A DNA stretch of 64,000 nucleotides from an uncultured Bacteroidales bacterium (GTDB taxonomy: Bacteria > Bacteroidota > Bacteroidia > Bacteroidales > Bacteroidaceae), in assembly GCA_902763885.1 (NCBI GenBank), contig CACWTU010000002.1, forward strand, positions 186,001-250,000. Reading direction: 5' to 3'. Below the pieces are notes generated by a model, which was given only the letters and a program-made list of their open reading frames with translations, searched no databases and had not been told where the DNA came from. Positions 9,219-18,357 of this stretch are shown here, piece by piece. The translations under genes and the position numbers were made by a program. The first letter of the stretch is position 1. Every line of letters starts with the position of its first letter.

Positions 9219-10532
9219 ATGATAATAAAAGAGATATACAGCAGGTTTAGGGAGTGCACGGGCGTTACTACCGATAGCCGCAAATGCGGCCCGGGACTTA
9301 TGTTCTTTGCCCTTAAGGGTGAGCGTTTTGACGGCAATGAGTTTGTACGCGGGGCATTGGAGCAGGGTTGCCCTTATGCTGTAATGGACAATAAGGAACT
9401 GTATGACGCCACTGATGCACGCATGATTCTGGTGGATAATGTGCTTGCTACTCTGCAGCAGATGGCGGCATATCACCGCAGGAAGTTGGGTACTACCGTA
9501 ATAGGCATTACCGGAACAAACGGCAAGACCACCACCAAGGAACTCACCAATGCCGTAATGGGTACCACCTATAATATATTGTGTACCCAAGGAAATCTCA
9601 ACAACTCGATAGGTGTACCTTTAACCGTACTTGGACTAACGCCGGAGCATGAGTATGCCATTGTGGAGATGGGCGCCAGCCATCCTGGCGATATCAAGGA
9701 GTTGGTGGAGGTAAGCCAGCCTGACTACGGGCTTATAACCAATGTAGGTAAGGCGCATCTTTTGGGATTCGGCTCATTTGAGGGGGTGAAACGTACCAAG
9801 GGTGAACTCTATGACTGGCTGCGTGAACATAACGGCACGGCATTCGTGAACCGTGACAATGAACATTTGCAGCAGATGTGTGCGGGGCTGCCTATTATAG
9901 AATATGGTAAACCCGGGCAGGAGGGTCTGCTTGTGGAGGGTGAGGTGCTGGAGTGCAATCCGTTTGTCAAGTTCCGCTGGCGCAGTAAGGGTGGAGAGTG
10001 GCATACGGTCCAGACCAACCTTATTGGCGCATATAATGTTGATAATGCTCTTGCTGCAATAACTGTAGGACTTAAGTTCGGAGTATCGGAACAGAATGCA
10101 TCGGACGCAGTGGCAAACTATAAGCCTCAGAACAACCGCTCACAGCTTACTGAGACCGGGCGCAACCGTCTGGTGGTTGATGCATATAACGCCAATCCTA
10201 CCAGCATGGCCGCTGCGATTGAGAATTTCAGCATGATCAAGGCGGATAACAAGATGCTCATATTGGGTGATATGCGTGAACTTGGAGAGGTATCGGAAGC
10301 AGAGCACAGGCATATAGTGGAGATGCTTAGACAGAAGGGATTTGACTGCGTGTGGCTGGTGGGCGAGGAGTTTGCCAAGGTTGCGGCCGATTCAGGATTC
10401 AGGCTTTTCTCGGATGTAGAGGCTGTGAAAGATGAACTTAAAAGGGAACCTGTAACGGGACGTACAATCCTAATCAAAGGCTCCAACAGTATAAAACTTG
10501 GCACATTAGGGACTGACCCTTCTGTGTTATGA
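9219..10532 (+). CDS. murF: UDP-N-acetylmuramoyl-tripeptide--D-alanyl-D-alanine ligase
   Basis: 437 residues. MurF is cytoplasmic and adds D-Ala-D-Ala to the UDP-MurNAc tripeptide in peptidoglycan synthesis. The N-terminal substrate domain begins MIIKEIYSRF and includes TTDSRKCGPGLMFFALKGERFDG. The ATP P-loop GITGTNGKTTTKE lies at 96-108, followed by NLNNSIGVPLT, the Mur ligase motif EMGASHPGDI and the C-terminal domain NRLVVDAYNANPTSM. The start is ATG 9219, because the longer frame from 9168 would translate the promoter. The last codons (TLGTDPSVL, stop) come from a REP-like palindrome inserted at the 3' end. A second MurF domain exists in the murF-alr fusion at 37500. The neighbour downstream is an SGNH hydrolase. 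Confidence 0.93.
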   Translation: MIIKEIYSRFRECTGVTTDSRKCGPGLMFFALKGERFDGNEFVRGALEQGCPYAVMDNKELYDATDARMILVDNVLATLQQMAAYHRRKLGTTVIGITGTNGKTTTKELTNAVMGTTYNILCTQGNLNNSIGVPLTVLGLTPEHEYAIVEMGASHPGDIKELVEVSQPDYGLITNVGKAHLLGFGSFEGVKRTKGELYDWLREHNGTAFVNRDNEHLQQMCAGLPIIEYGKPGQEGLLVEGEVLECNPFVKFRWRSKGGEWHTVQTNLIGAYNVDNALAAITVGLKFGVSEQNASDAVANYKPQNNRSQLTETGRNRLVVDAYNANPTSMAAAIENFSMIKADNKMLILGDMRELGEVSEAEHRHIVEMLRQKGFDCVWLVGEEFAKVAADSGFRLFSDVEAVKDELKREPVTGRTILIKGSNSIKLGTLGTDPSVL

Positions 10533-10599
10533 AAATGGCACAGAAGGGTCTGTCCCTAACGTGTCAATGGCACAGAAGGGTCTGTCCCTAACGTGTCAA
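10500..10599. repeat. REP-like palindrome with a tandemly duplicated arm, overlapping the murF 3' end
   Basis: The left arm at 10500-10526 (CATTAGGGACTGACCCTTCT) pairs with the right arm at 10539-10565, with 24 of 27 positions matching. The right arm is then repeated in tandem 32 nt later (10567-10599). The stop codon of murF (10530-10532) lies in the loop. The element can act as the murF terminator. The core GGGAC/GTCCC recalls the palindromes at 2287 and 11302. Confidence 0.75.
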
Positions 10600-10634
10600 T
10601 TGAAAATTGAATTATAAACCAATTAATATTAGAT

Positions 10635-11303
10635 ATGAAAAAATTAGTAGCTCTTTTTGCAAGTGTTCTTGTTTGCGGAATCATGTCCGCACAGTTGAAG
10701 GTCTCTGTCATGGGTGACTCCTATTCAACTTTTACGGGTTCCATGCCCAAGTATTATGACACGTTCTATCCCAACCAGTTCTGCGGTGTTACCGAGCAGG
10801 GCCAGCAGTGGTGGGCTCAGGTGATTGCCAAGAACGGATGGGTGCTTGAAAAGAATGATTCATGGTCGGGCAGTACCGTTTGCTGCCGCGGTTACAACCA
10901 CGATGACTACTCAGACCGTGCATTTGTGACCCGTCTGAACTGCATCGGCGCTCCCGATATCCTGTTCATATTCGGCGGAACCAATGATGACTGGACACAC
11001 GAGCCTTTCGGTGATTACAAGTATTCAGACTGGACAAAGGAGGATCTCTATTTCTATCGTCCTGCATTTGCATATCTGCTTGACAACCTTAAGAAACTCT
11101 ATCCCAAGATGAAGATATACTCTCTGCTGAATGACGGAATGAGTGAGAATCTGGGTGAGTCAATGAGGGAGATATGCAAGCACTACGGTGTTCCGGTGAT
11201 TGCAGTTGACGGCATTGAGAAGCGTATGAATCACCCCACGGCTGCCGGTATGACCAAGATTGCCGAGCAGGTCCAGGCCTTCTTAGACTCAGAGAAAAAA
11301 TAG
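10635..11303 (+). CDS. Exported SGNH/GDSL-type hydrolase
   Basis: 222 residues. A signal peptide (MKKLVALFASVLVCGIMSA) precedes the block I motif VMGDSYS (catalytic Ser29). Block III is FGGTND (113-118), and the C-terminal DGIEKRMNHPTAAG supplies the probable catalytic His200. The family hydrolyses esters, often acetyl groups on carbohydrates or peptidoglycan, but the substrate cannot be told from sequence. The fold assignment is firm. The gene is flanked by repeat elements on both sides: its stop codon overlaps the palindrome 11302-11332. It is probably transcribed separately from murF because a strong hairpin lies between them. Confidence 0.85.
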   Translation: MKKLVALFASVLVCGIMSAQLKVSVMGDSYSTFTGSMPKYYDTFYPNQFCGVTEQGQQWWAQVIAKNGWVLEKNDSWSGSTVCCRGYNHDDYSDRAFVTRLNCIGAPDILFIFGGTNDDWTHEPFGDYKYSDWTKEDLYFYRPAFAYLLDNLKKLYPKMKIYSLLNDGMSENLGESMREICKHYGVPVIAVDGIEKRMNHPTAAGMTKIAEQVQAFLDSEKK

Positions 11304-11332
11304 TACCATTGGGGTCTGTCCCCTTTGGTACT
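11302..11332. repeat. REP-like palindrome between the SGNH gene and folP
   Basis: AGTACCATTGGGG / TCCCCTTTGGTACT arms around TCTG, with two central arm mismatches. It begins within the stop codon of the SGNH gene and ends 7 nt before the folP ATG. The core GGGGTCTGTCCCC is shared with the 10500 element. It may terminate the SGNH transcript. Confidence 0.65.
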
Positions 11333-11339
11333 CTTTTGT

Positions 11340-12101
11340 ATGAAAAAGATACTGGGCATAGTAAATGTTACACCTGATTCCTTTTGGAGCGGATCACGTG
11401 TGCAGGACAGGCAGACTCTTGTGGAGCGTGTCCGGCAGATGATTTCCCAAGGGGCCGATGCAATAGATGTGGGTGGCTGCTCCACCCGTCCTAATGCCGT
11501 TCAGGCTACAGAGGAACAGGAAATGGAACGCCTCGAGTGGGGGCTTGATGCCATAAGGGCGGAGTTCCCCGACATATTGCTGTCAGTTGATACCTACCGT
11601 CCACGGATAGCGGAACGCTGTATCCGTGAGTGGAACGTAGGTATCATAAATGATGTTTACGGAGGTAATGCCGATATGTATAAGGTGGTGGCGGATACAG
11701 GTGCGCAGTATGTGCTTATGTGGGCAGAGGATATCAGGAAGGATCCGGTAGGGGAGATGATAGCTTTCTTTAAGGGTAAACTGAAGGAGATGGAGAGTGC
11801 CGGAATAGATGTTCAGAATAAGGTGATTCTGGACCCAGGGTACGGGTTCGGAAAGACTTTGGAGCAGAACTACACCATACTGGCCCATCAGGGTGAATTG
11901 CGGCAGTTTGGTCTGCCCATACTGTCGGGCCTGTCACGCAAATCGATGGCGTGGAAACTGTTGGGTATCACTCCTGCCGAGGCTCTTCCGGCTACAATAG
12001 CGATGAATACGGTCGCGTTATTGAACGGTGCAGACTGGCTCCGTGTCCATGATGTCCGGGAAGCCGTCCACACCATTAAGATTGTACAAGCCCTAAATTA
12101 A
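11340..12101 (+). CDS. folP: Dihydropteroate synthase
   Basis: 253 residues. The enzyme condenses 4-aminobenzoate with the pterin pyrophosphate in folate synthesis (sulfonamide target). Motifs: LGIVNVTPDSFW at the N-terminus, GADAIDVGGCSTRP (second DHPS signature), SVDTYRP, GIINDVYGG, DPGYGFGKTLEQN and PILSGLSRKSM. The length fits the family. The start is ATG 11340, since the longer frame uses a TTG lying in the palindrome. It is followed by cdaA after 107 nt of repeat-containing DNA; the folP-cdaA order is common in Bacteroidetes to my knowledge. The other folate gene of the window, folB, is at 41533. Confidence 0.93.
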   Translation: MKKILGIVNVTPDSFWSGSRVQDRQTLVERVRQMISQGADAIDVGGCSTRPNAVQATEEQEMERLEWGLDAIRAEFPDILLSVDTYRPRIAERCIREWNVGIINDVYGGNADMYKVVADTGAQYVLMWAEDIRKDPVGEMIAFFKGKLKEMESAGIDVQNKVILDPGYGFGKTLEQNYTILAHQGELRQFGLPILSGLSRKSMAWKLLGITPAEALPATIAMNTVALLNGADWLRVHDVREAVHTIKIVQALN

Positions 12102-12144
12102 TTCTCAATTATCAATTATAAAACTACGTTTTATGATTTTTTTC

Positions 12145-12182
12145 GCGACTCGGGATAGAAAGTAAACTTTCTCTCCTCTCGC
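12145..12182. repeat. Hairpin repeat, copy 2 (upstream of cdaA)
   Basis: GCGACTCGGGATAGAAAGT...ACTTTCTCTCCTCTCGC forms an imperfect hairpin. It shares CTCGGGATA and TCTCCTCTCG with the copy at 9153. No TAnnTTTG box follows here, unlike the murF copy. The surrounding 12102-12208 gap also holds AATT-rich repeat fragments (TTAATTCTCAATTATCAATT). Confidence 0.5.
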
Positions 12183-12208
12183 TGCTTCAAAAATTTTCAA
12201 TTTGAAAA

Positions 12209-12985
12209 ATGGTTGATTACTTCGTATCATTCGGAATCAAGGACATAATTGACGTATTATGCGTCTCGCTGCTCCTGTTCTATCTCTACAAACTGATGAA
12301 GAGGACAGGATCACTCAATATGTTCATAGGAATACTGGTATTCATATTTGTTTGGATGATAGTATCGCAGGTACTCAAGATGCAACTCTTGGGAGCCGTG
12401 CTTGACAAGTTGGTAGACGTGGGTGTTATTGCGCTGATTGTACTGTTTGCCGATGACATACGCCACTTCTTCCGCGACATCGGCACTACGACACGTACCC
12501 GCAAGCTTTTCCATTGGCTCGTGCGCAGGCATCACGCTCAGGGCGATGCCACCAAGTGGGAGCCTATAGTAAGGGCCTGTGACAGTATGAGCCGCAGGAA
12601 AGAGGGCGCCCTGATTGTAATAGGGCAGAATGATGAGCTGCATGACGTTATAGAGTCGGGTGAACTGGTCAATGCCGATATGAACCAGCTGCTTATTGAG
12701 AACATCTTTTTCAAGAACAGCCCTCTTCATGACGGAGCCATGATAATTACGAATGACCGAATAGAAGCGGCAGCATGCATACTCCCGTTGTCTCAGTCAG
12801 AGGAGTTGCCTAAGGAGTTCGGACTGCGTCACCGTTCCGCGATGGGTATATCAGAGAAGACCAATGCGGTGGCTGTGGTGGTATCGGAAGAAACGGGTAT
12901 AATAACGGTATTCCGTAAAGGCTCGTTCCAGCGTAATATGCAGGCGGCGGAACTCTCCAAGTATCTGACAGACAATGTCAGATAA
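12209..12985 (+). CDS. cdaA: Membrane diadenylate cyclase (c-di-AMP synthase, CdaA type)
   Basis: 258 residues. Three N-terminal membrane segments lie at about 12-30, 38-58 and 63-82. A short linker and the DAC domain follow, with the catalytic motifs LHDGAMII (Asp175-Gly-Ala) and LRHRSAMG (Arg-His-Arg 207-209) intact. It makes cyclic di-AMP from two ATP, a messenger for potassium and osmotic/cell-wall control. This may be relevant to the Trk potassium uptake genes at 32607-35404, although no link is visible. It follows folP. Its last codons form a perfect 9-bp inverted repeat (TATCTGACA...TGTCAGATA), and a larger hairpin follows. Confidence 0.93.
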   Translation: MVDYFVSFGIKDIIDVLCVSLLLFYLYKLMKRTGSLNMFIGILVFIFVWMIVSQVLKMQLLGAVLDKLVDVGVIALIVLFADDIRHFFRDIGTTTRTRKLFHWLVRRHHAQGDATKWEPIVRACDSMSRRKEGALIVIGQNDELHDVIESGELVNADMNQLLIENIFFKNSPLHDGAMIITNDRIEAAACILPLSQSEELPKEFGLRHRSAMGISEKTNAVAVVVSEETGIITVFRKGSFQRNMQAAELSKYLTDNVR

Positions 12986-13051
12986 ATGAAATTTATATTG
13001 TGCCAAACTGTCAGCATGGGGTGACACATTGCCCCGTATGGCGGTTTGGCA
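12962..13051 (+). promoter_or_regulatory. Inverted repeats between cdaA and groES, possible operator and/or terminator
   Basis: Two structures are seen. One is TATCTGACA (12962-12970) with TGTCAGATA (12976-12984), at the end of cdaA. The other is TGCCAAAC (13001-13008) with GTTTGGCA (13044-13051), enclosing GGGG/CCCC and a TGTCA-N8-TGACA pair (13009-13026). The second abuts the groESL -7 box TATTTTTG. Possible roles are a heat-shock operator or a cdaA terminator. No CIRCE element is present. Confidence 0.45.
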
Positions 13052-13059
13052 TATTTTTG
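13052..13059 (+). promoter_or_regulatory. -7 box for groESL
   Basis: TATTTTTG, 64 nt upstream of the groES ATG and directly after the hairpin that ends at 13051. Confidence 0.5.
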
Positions 13060-13123
13060 GTACTATCCTCAATGCCCGATTAGGGGCTTTTGGCAGAAAC
13101 AAATAACTCAAAAATATATCGAT

Positions 13124-13399
13124 ATGAACATTAAACCGCTTTCAGACCGCGTTCTGATACTCCCGGCAGCTGCTGAGGAGAAGACCATCGGGGGTATAAT
13201 CATCCCTGACACAGCAAAGGAGAAACCTCTTAAGGGTGAAGTAATTGCAGTAGGTAACGGCACCAAGGATGAGGCTATGGTACTCAAGAAAGGTGACCAG
13301 GTGCTCTATGGCAAATATTCAGGCACTGAGCTTGAAGTTGAGGGAACAAAATATCTGATTATGCGCCAGAGTGATGTTCTGGCTGTGGTTGAAAAATAA
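13124..13399 (+). CDS. groES: Co-chaperonin GroES
   Basis: 91 residues beginning [15 protein letters not shown]. The mobile loop region is [18 protein letters not shown], followed by [14 protein letters not shown] and a C-terminal beta region ending VLAVVEK. GroES caps the GroEL cage during ATP-driven protein folding. The start is ATG 13124; the longer frame from 13046 would translate the leader. groEL follows after 15 nt with an AAGGAGATA ribosome site, one of the few strong ones in the window. Confidence 0.97.
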   Translation: MNIKPLSDRVLILPAAAEEKTIGGIIIPDTAKEKPLKGEVIAVGNGTKDEAMVLKKGDQVLYGKYSGTELEVEGTKYLIMRQSDVLAVVEK

Positions 13400-13402
13400 T
13401 AA

Positions 13403-15052
<1,650 letters not shown>

Positions 15053-15079
15053 TCGGCGAGCCGATTTCATCATTCCATC

Positions 15080-15200
15080 AATTGAAAATTGAGAATTGAA
15101 AATTGTAAAAAGGGTGCGAAAATTTTTTTCGCGCCCTTTTTAATGTCGCGGGCTATTACGCAGGTGCTTGGTTTCAATTTTCAATTTTCAATTCTCAATT
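15080..15200. repeat. Inverted-repeat element with AATTGAAAATTG arms, copy 1 (groEL-purN)
   Basis: A 26-nt left arm (15080-15105) built of AATTGAAAATTGAGAATTG units pairs with 15175-15200 at 24 of 26 positions. The 69-nt interior holds the groEL terminator and ATTACGCAGGTG. The same arm design and an ACGCAGGT interior occur at 59415-59518. It is probably a small non-autonomous repeat. Confidence 0.7.
15107..15141 (+). terminator. groEL terminator
   Basis: A 16-bp stem AAAAAGGGTGCGAAAA / TTTTCGCGCCCTTTTT (one G:U pair) with a 3-nt loop, ending in a T run, 54 nt past the groEL stop. Confidence 0.85.
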
Positions 15201-15208
15201 TATTGTTC

Positions 15209-15216
15209 TACTTTTG
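15209..15216 (+). promoter_or_regulatory. -7 box for purN, very close to the start codon
   Basis: TACTTTTG ends 7 nt before the ATG at 15224, implying an mRNA leader of only about 4 nt. Confidence 0.6.
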
Positions 15217-15223
15217 CGGGAGT

Positions 15224-15895
15224 ATGATTAAGTTAGCGATACTTGCATCGGCCAACGGAACCAACGCGCAGGCTATAATTGAGGCGGTGCGTGCAGGGAG
15301 GCTTGATGCTGAAGTTAAGGTGGTACTTACCAACAAAACGGATGCCGGCGTGATAGAGCGCGCCCGCAAGCTGGGTGTGCCTGTGGAGATTGTACCCTCC
15401 AAGGGACACCGTAACCGTGCGGAATATGATGCATTGGTAGTTGAGGCATTGAAAAAATATGATGTTGATACCATTGCATTGGCTGGCTGGATGCGTATTC
15501 TGAGTGAGGTGTTTGTCAATGCGTATTATGGCCGTATCCTCAATCTGCATCCGGCTCTGTTACCCAGTTTCAAGGGTGCAACCGCTATTGTTGATGCATA
15601 TGAGCATGGCGTACGTGTGACAGGCTGCTCAGTTCATCTGGTAACGATTGAGCTTGATGCAGGCCCGGTGATAATTCAGGCTGCCGTGCCTGTGAACGGT
15701 ACAGTTGATGAACTTGAGGCTCAGATTCACCGCATGGAGCATCGTATATTCCCGCAGGCTCTGCAGTGGTATGCTGAGGGGCGTATCAGCATTGAGGGGC
15801 ACAAGATAAACGTGGCTCCGGCCAAGACAGACGTAAAAAAGATTGATTACATTGAGGGGTGCATTGTATCACCTCCTCTTGAAGAAAAGATATAA
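15224..15895 (+). CDS. purN: Phosphoribosylglycinamide formyltransferase
   Basis: 223 residues. It transfers a formyl group from 10-formyl-THF to GAR, the third step of purine synthesis. The phosphate-binding N-terminus is LASANGTNAQ. The catalytic triad is visible as Asn107 and His109 in RILNLHPALLPSFKG and Asp145 in ELDAGPVI. The start is ATG 15224; a longer frame from 15089 would read through the repeat and promoter. The C-terminal extension (SPPLEEKI) is slightly longer than in E. coli PurN. The deoD-like gene follows 2 nt after the stop, so both purine genes probably form an operon. Confidence 0.94.
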   Translation: MIKLAILASANGTNAQAIIEAVRAGRLDAEVKVVLTNKTDAGVIERARKLGVPVEIVPSKGHRNRAEYDALVVEALKKYDVDTIALAGWMRILSEVFVNAYYGRILNLHPALLPSFKGATAIVDAYEHGVRVTGCSVHLVTIELDAGPVIIQAAVPVNGTVDELEAQIHRMEHRIFPQALQWYAEGRISIEGHKINVAPAKTDVKKIDYIEGCIVSPPLEEKI

Positions 15896-15897
15896 TT

Positions 15898-16611
15898 ATG
15901 AGTAAGGAAGATACCCCGTCGGCACATATCTCGGCACAGTATGGTGATATTGCCAATACAGTTATCATGTGCGGTGACCCGCTCCGCGCCAAGTTCATTG
16001 CTGAGAAGTATATGGATAATCCGGTTCTCTTCAATGAGGTTCGTGGAATGCTGGGATTTACAGGTTTCTACAAGGGCAAGCGTGTATCAGTTATGGGACA
16101 CGGCATGGGTATTCCTTCAATAGGTATATACTCATATGAGCTGTTCAACTTCTATGATGTAGAGAATATCATCAGGGTTGGCACTGCAGGTGCCTTGACT
16201 GCAGACATGAAGATAGGGGATATGCTTTTTGCCCAGGCTGCCTGTACGGATTCAGATTACGGACACCAGTATGGTTTCCCTGCCAAGTTTGCTCCTATAG
16301 CAAGTTTTGACCTGCTTGAAAAAGCTGCGCAAGTGGCCCGTGAGAACGGTTTTCCGTTCCAGGTAGGCAACATATACAGTGCCGATGTGTTCTATGATGA
16401 ATCAGACAAGCAGATGAATTGGGGTAAGTTCGGCGTGAAGGCGGTTGAGATGGAATCGGCCGGACTGTATATCAATGCGGCGGCTGCAGGCAAGAAGGCG
16501 CTTACCATCTGCACCATATCCGATCAGTTGGTACACCGCAAGTATGCATCTACCGAGGAGCGTCGTTCCAGTTTTACAAATATGATGAAAGTGGCACTTG
16601 AAATAGCATAA
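15898..16611 (+). CDS. deoD: Purine-nucleoside phosphorylase, DeoD type
   Basis: 237 residues, standard for hexameric PNP/uridine phosphorylase-like enzymes. Motifs: HISAQYGDIANTVIMCGDPLRA (phosphate binding, with Gly and Arg), GHGMGIPSIGIYSYEL, RVGTAGAL, the ribose-binding VEMESAGLY, and ISDQ near the C-terminus, whose Asp is the usual catalytic acid in DeoD enzymes. It splits purine nucleosides with phosphate for salvage. It sits between purN and a short lipoprotein gene whose ATG is 4 nt from the deoD stop. Confidence 0.93.
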   Translation: MSKEDTPSAHISAQYGDIANTVIMCGDPLRAKFIAEKYMDNPVLFNEVRGMLGFTGFYKGKRVSVMGHGMGIPSIGIYSYELFNFYDVENIIRVGTAGALTADMKIGDMLFAQAACTDSDYGHQYGFPAKFAPIASFDLLEKAAQVARENGFPFQVGNIYSADVFYDESDKQMNWGKFGVKAVEMESAGLYINAAAAGKKALTICTISDQLVHRKYASTEERRSSFTNMMKVALEIA

Positions 16612-16615
16612 TGAT

Positions 16616-17041
16616 ATGAAAACGAGTAAGATATTGATAGCCATGGTAGCATTGATGCTCATGGTGACGGGTTGCAGGAAAGATGAGGAGTATGCATATC
16701 CTGCCGTGTATGGCAATATTGTTTTCTCTCCATCCAATCCTAAAGTAGGTCAGGAGGTCACGATGACAGCCCAGGTGCTTGATCCCGGTCACAGAATCTA
16801 TCATGCTGATTATACATGGAAATGTTCTGAATTTGAGAACGGCTATAAAATTGTCAGAAAGACTGCACCGGACAATTCCAAGACAATAACAGAGGCTCCT
16901 TCCTGCAAATTCAGATTTACTGAAGCCGGTACTTTCAGTGTATCAATGAGTGCATCATTCAAATTCTCCATGACTACAGAAGGGGGTGCTCTCTTTGGCT
17001 CTGCCAGCACAAAAACATTTTACGTAAAGGTAAGAGAGTAG
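16616..17041 (+). CDS. Small lipoprotein with a PKD/Ig-like domain
   Basis: 141 residues. The lipoprotein signal ends MVTGC (Cys20), followed by an acidic stretch RKDEEY. The rest resembles one PKD/Ig-like beta-sandwich: FSPSNPKVGQEVTMTAQV, DYTWKC, and the closing strand FRFTEAGTFSVSMSA. No catalytic residues are seen. It is probably surface or periplasmic and of unknown partner. It sits 4 nt after deoD and 10 nt before prmC, so it is co-transcribed with housekeeping genes without an obvious functional link. Confidence 0.75.
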   Translation: MKTSKILIAMVALMLMVTGCRKDEEYAYPAVYGNIVFSPSNPKVGQEVTMTAQVLDPGHRIYHADYTWKCSEFENGYKIVRKTAPDNSKTITEAPSCKFRFTEAGTFSVSMSASFKFSMTTEGGALFGSASTKTFYVKVRE

Positions 17042-17051
17042 GGTCAGGTGG

Positions 17052-17885
17052 ATGAATAGGGTTCTGTCAAATATAGACAAGAGGCTTGCTGGTCTGTATG
17101 ATACGGCAGAACTTGAATCGGTAAAAAAAGCTTTGTGCCTGGAACTGCTTGGGATAAGCAGCCTTACATATTTTACAAAGGAGACTTTGACTCCTGATGC
17201 TGAGCGTGACAGGAAACTTGATGCGGCCTTGATGCGTCTTGCTCAGGGGGAACCTCTGCAATATGTTATAGGTTTAACTCCATTCTGCGGGCTGACATTC
17301 AGGGTTGACAGCCGTGTCCTTATTCCGCGGCCTGAGACTGCTGAACTTGTGGAATGGGTTACACGGGATGCTGCTGCAAACGGCTCCCTGCTTGATATAG
17401 GAACCGGCAGCGGATGCATTGCCGTAACATTGGCCCATAACCTGCCGCATTGGAAGGTGCAGGGATGGGATATCAGTGAAGGTGCACTTGAGGTGGCATG
17501 TGAGAACAGCAGGCTCAATGGCACGGGTGTGGAGTTCCGTAAGGTGGATATACTGGATGCTCCGGATGGGGATTGCAGGTTTAATGTTATTGTGAGCAAT
17601 CCACCGTATGTACTGGAATCGGAGAAGGCACAGATGGAGAGCACCGTGCTTGACCATGAACCGCATACGGCCCTGTTTGTTCCTGACGCTGAGCCGCTTA
17701 TGTTTTACAGGGCAATTGCCGGTTTCGGAAAGAAAGCACTTGTACCGGGAGGTGCGCTATATTTTGAAATCAACCCGATAGAGGCATCGGACCTTAAGAT
17801 GATGCTTGAACAGGCGGGATACCATAATGTTGAACTGCGCAGTGACATTTACGGGAAGCTGCGTATGATAAAAGCGATACTATGA
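17052..17885 (+). CDS. prmC: Peptide chain release factor N5-glutamine methyltransferase
   Basis: 277 residues. It methylates the GGQ glutamine of RF1/RF2. The N-terminal helical domain carries LQYVIGLTPFCGLTF; IPRPETAELVEWV (91-103) follows, then the SAM motif LLDIGTGSGCIAV (113-125) and the substrate motif SNPPYV (NPPY 183-186). Length and order are normal. The stop overlaps the recX start (ATGA), so the two are translationally coupled. Confidence 0.95.
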   Translation: MNRVLSNIDKRLAGLYDTAELESVKKALCLELLGISSLTYFTKETLTPDAERDRKLDAALMRLAQGEPLQYVIGLTPFCGLTFRVDSRVLIPRPETAELVEWVTRDAAANGSLLDIGTGSGCIAVTLAHNLPHWKVQGWDISEGALEVACENSRLNGTGVEFRKVDILDAPDGDCRFNVIVSNPPYVLESEKAQMESTVLDHEPHTALFVPDAEPLMFYRAIAGFGKKALVPGGALYFEINPIEASDLKMMLEQAGYHNVELRSDIYGKLRMIKAIL

Positions 17886-18352
17886 CAGAATCTGAAGGAA
17901 AGACACTTGCCGAACGATATTGTTCGGGAGCGGAGCATTGCTGTCTTGAAGTCAGGGCAATGCTTGAGAGACACAATGTAGAGAGTGAGGATATTGACCG
18001 TATCCTTAAATACCTTGTCAAGGAGGAATATATTGATGAGCTACGTTATGCCCGGGCTTTTGTGCATGATAAGGTGCGTTTTGCCAAGTGGGGCAGGGCC
18101 AAGATTGCACAGGCACTATGGCAGAAACGTATACCTCAGGGTGTAGCCGATGAGGCTCTTTCATCAATTGATGAGGATGAGTATATGGCTGCTCTTAAGG
18201 ATGTGGTGCAGTCCAGATACCGTACCGTTAAGGGTGCTACTGAGTATGAGCGTAAGATGAAAACCATGAAAACCGTCTGCGGACGCGGGTATGAGCCGTC
18301 ACTTGTACGTAAGGTGTTGGATCTGACCGATGACGCTGACATATTATCCTGA
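17882..18352 (+). CDS. recX: RecX-family regulatory protein
   Basis: 156 residues, with the three-helix repeats typical of RecX (AERYCSGAEHCCLEVRAML, YLVKEEYIDELRYARAFVHDKVRFAKWGRAKI, ALWQKRIP). RecX binds RecA filaments and limits recombination. It is not next to recA here but follows prmC with a 4-nt overlap, and the comF-like gene begins 5 nt downstream. This linkage to prmC and a comF-like gene is one I associate with Bacteroidetes. Confidence 0.9.
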   Translation: MTESEGKTLAERYCSGAEHCCLEVRAMLERHNVESEDIDRILKYLVKEEYIDELRYARAFVHDKVRFAKWGRAKIAQALWQKRIPQGVADEALSSIDEDEYMAALKDVVQSRYRTVKGATEYERKMKTMKTVCGRGYEPSLVRKVLDLTDDADILS

Positions 18353-18357
18353 CAATC

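Noticed and set aside
10535-10599. Tandem 32-nt repeat considered as a CRISPR fragment
   Set aside because: The two units are contiguous without spacers, there are no cas genes, and the unit is one arm of a palindrome.
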